A model generated the notes under the pieces. The model was not told the DNA's origin, ran no database searches, and saw nothing but the letters and a program-made list of their open reading frames with translations. Both the position numbers and the translations under genes were made by a program. Shown piece by piece: positions 14,480 through 15,158 of a stretch of DNA of 15,158 nucleotides. The DNA lies in NCBI GenBank assembly GCA_958403605.1, contig CATXYA010000003.1, positions 1 through 15,158 on the forward strand, read 5' to 3'. Origin of the DNA: an uncultured Oscillospiraceae bacterium (GTDB lineage Bacteria; Bacillota; Clostridia; Oscillospirales; Ruminococcaceae). Each line of letters starts with the position of its first letter. Within the stretch, counting starts at the first letter, position 1.

Positions 14480-15158
14480 ATGGAGAACATCACGTTTACC
14501 AAAGAAGAGTTTGAAAAGCTGCTCACCCTTTTGGAGACGCAGTTCGGCAGCCGCTGCGAGATCGTTCTGCACGATCTCACGAAGCCCTACGACCACACCA
14601 TCGTCGACATCCGCAACAACCACATCACCGGCAGGCACATCGGGGACTGCGGCAGCAACCTGGGGCTGGAGGTCATGCGGGGCACCGTGAAAAACGGCGA
14701 TAAGTTCAACTACATCACCCACACCAAGGACGGCAAGATCCTGCGCTCCTCCAGCATCTACTTCCATGACAGCGAGGGGGCCGCCATTGCCGCCTTGTGC
14801 ATCAATTCCGATATCACCGAGACTGTGAAGTTTGAAAAGTATCTCAGCGACATCAACCAATATTCCTGGGGCGAAAGCGAGCCGGCGGCGCCCGAGGTGT
14901 TCGCCAGCAACGTCGGTGAGCTGCTGGCACATTTTATCGAGGAAGCCCAGGCCGAGGTGGGGAAACCATTTGAAGAGATGAACCGGGCGGATAAAATGGC
15001 GGTGGTGAATCTGCTGGATAAAAAGGGTGCGTTTTTGATCACCAAATCCGGCGAAAAGGTCTGCGAGGTGCTGGGCATCTCCAAATTCGCCCTTTACAAT
15101 TACCTGGACATCCTGCGCAAGGCGGACGCCAACGCGTCCGCCGCAGCAGACAATGTAT
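14480..15158 (+). CDS. YheO/DauR-like PAS-HTH transcriptional regulator (3' end beyond window)
   Basis: The only plus-strand gene. 226 codons are visible and the frame is open to the window edge; the family is usually 210-240 residues, so only a short tail is missing. Residues about 5-120 form a YheO-like PAS domain (PAS_6 type), with FGSRCEIVLHDLTKPYDHTI, the conserved IRNNHITGRHIGD at 44-56, and SIYFHDSEGAAIAALCINSDIT. Residues about 168-213 form the C-terminal HTH_22-type helix-turn-helix, NRADKMAVVNLLDKKGAFLI followed by VCEVLGISKFALYNYL. A linker of about 45 residues joins the domains. The ATG at 14480 follows GAGGTG by five bases. Characterised relatives include DauR of Pseudomonas aeruginosa, which controls D-arginine catabolism. 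Divergence from the liv operon suggests it controls that transporter in response to a small ligand bound by the PAS domain; this is inference. Confidence 0.9.
   Translation, partial: MENITFTKEEFEKLLTLLETQFGSRCEIVLHDLTKPYDHTIVDIRNNHITGRHIGDCGSNLGLEVMRGTVKNGDKFNYITHTKDGKILRSSSIYFHDSEGAAIAALCINSDITETVKFEKYLSDINQYSWGESEPAAPEVFASNVGELLAHFIEEAQAEVGKPFEEMNRADKMAVVNLLDKKGAFLITKSGEKVCEVLGISKFALYNYLDILRKADANASAAADNV

Overview
The window looks like chromosomal DNA from a GC-rich anaerobic Clostridia-type Bacillota, probably a gut Oscillospiraceae-like lineage (lineage is inference). Supporting signs are strong GGAGG-type ribosome sites, a CdaA/CdaR pair, XpaC-family proteins, a two-membrane-segment gene set typical of Firmicutes, and GC-rich genes broken only by short AT-rich promoter islands. 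I see no mobile element, CRISPR array, rRNA or tRNA. Apart from the last gene, everything is on the minus strand.

Right part (about 14.5 kb down to 9.5 kb): a YheO/DauR-like PAS-HTH regulator reads rightward off the window edge. It is divergent from a five-gene hydrophobic amino-acid type ABC transporter operon, livH-livM-livG-livF-livK, on the minus strand. The two promoters lie about 120 bp apart in an AT-rich region that holds short repeats. The binding-protein gene livK is last, is separated from livF by an intercistronic hairpin, and carries an in-frame amber codon 15 codons before what looks like its ancestral end. A strong stem-loop terminator closes the operon.

Middle (9.47 to 7.9 kb): a promoter drives a small four-helix membrane protein (AtpI-like, tentative) and a fused ispDF gene for two steps of the MEP isoprenoid pathway. 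The domain junction of ispDF holds a good internal ribosome site in front of an in-frame ATG, so free IspF may also be made.

Left part (7.86 kb to the left edge): an extended -10 promoter starts a tight cluster, cdaA (diadenylate cyclase), cdaR (YbbR-domain regulator), a COG2509-type FAD-dependent dehydrogenase, two tandem XpaC-family membrane proteins, and recJ, which runs off the left edge. The first four genes overlap by 4 to 14 bases and the last gaps are 10 and 22 bases, so one transcript is likely. It would join c-di-AMP signalling, envelope proteins of unknown role and DNA repair. The glmM gene usual after cdaAR in Bacilli is not seen here.

Most of the window is conventional. The items most worth a second look are the amber codon in livK, the internal start in ispDF, the paired XpaC paralogs within a c-di-AMP operon, and the regulator/transporter pairing.
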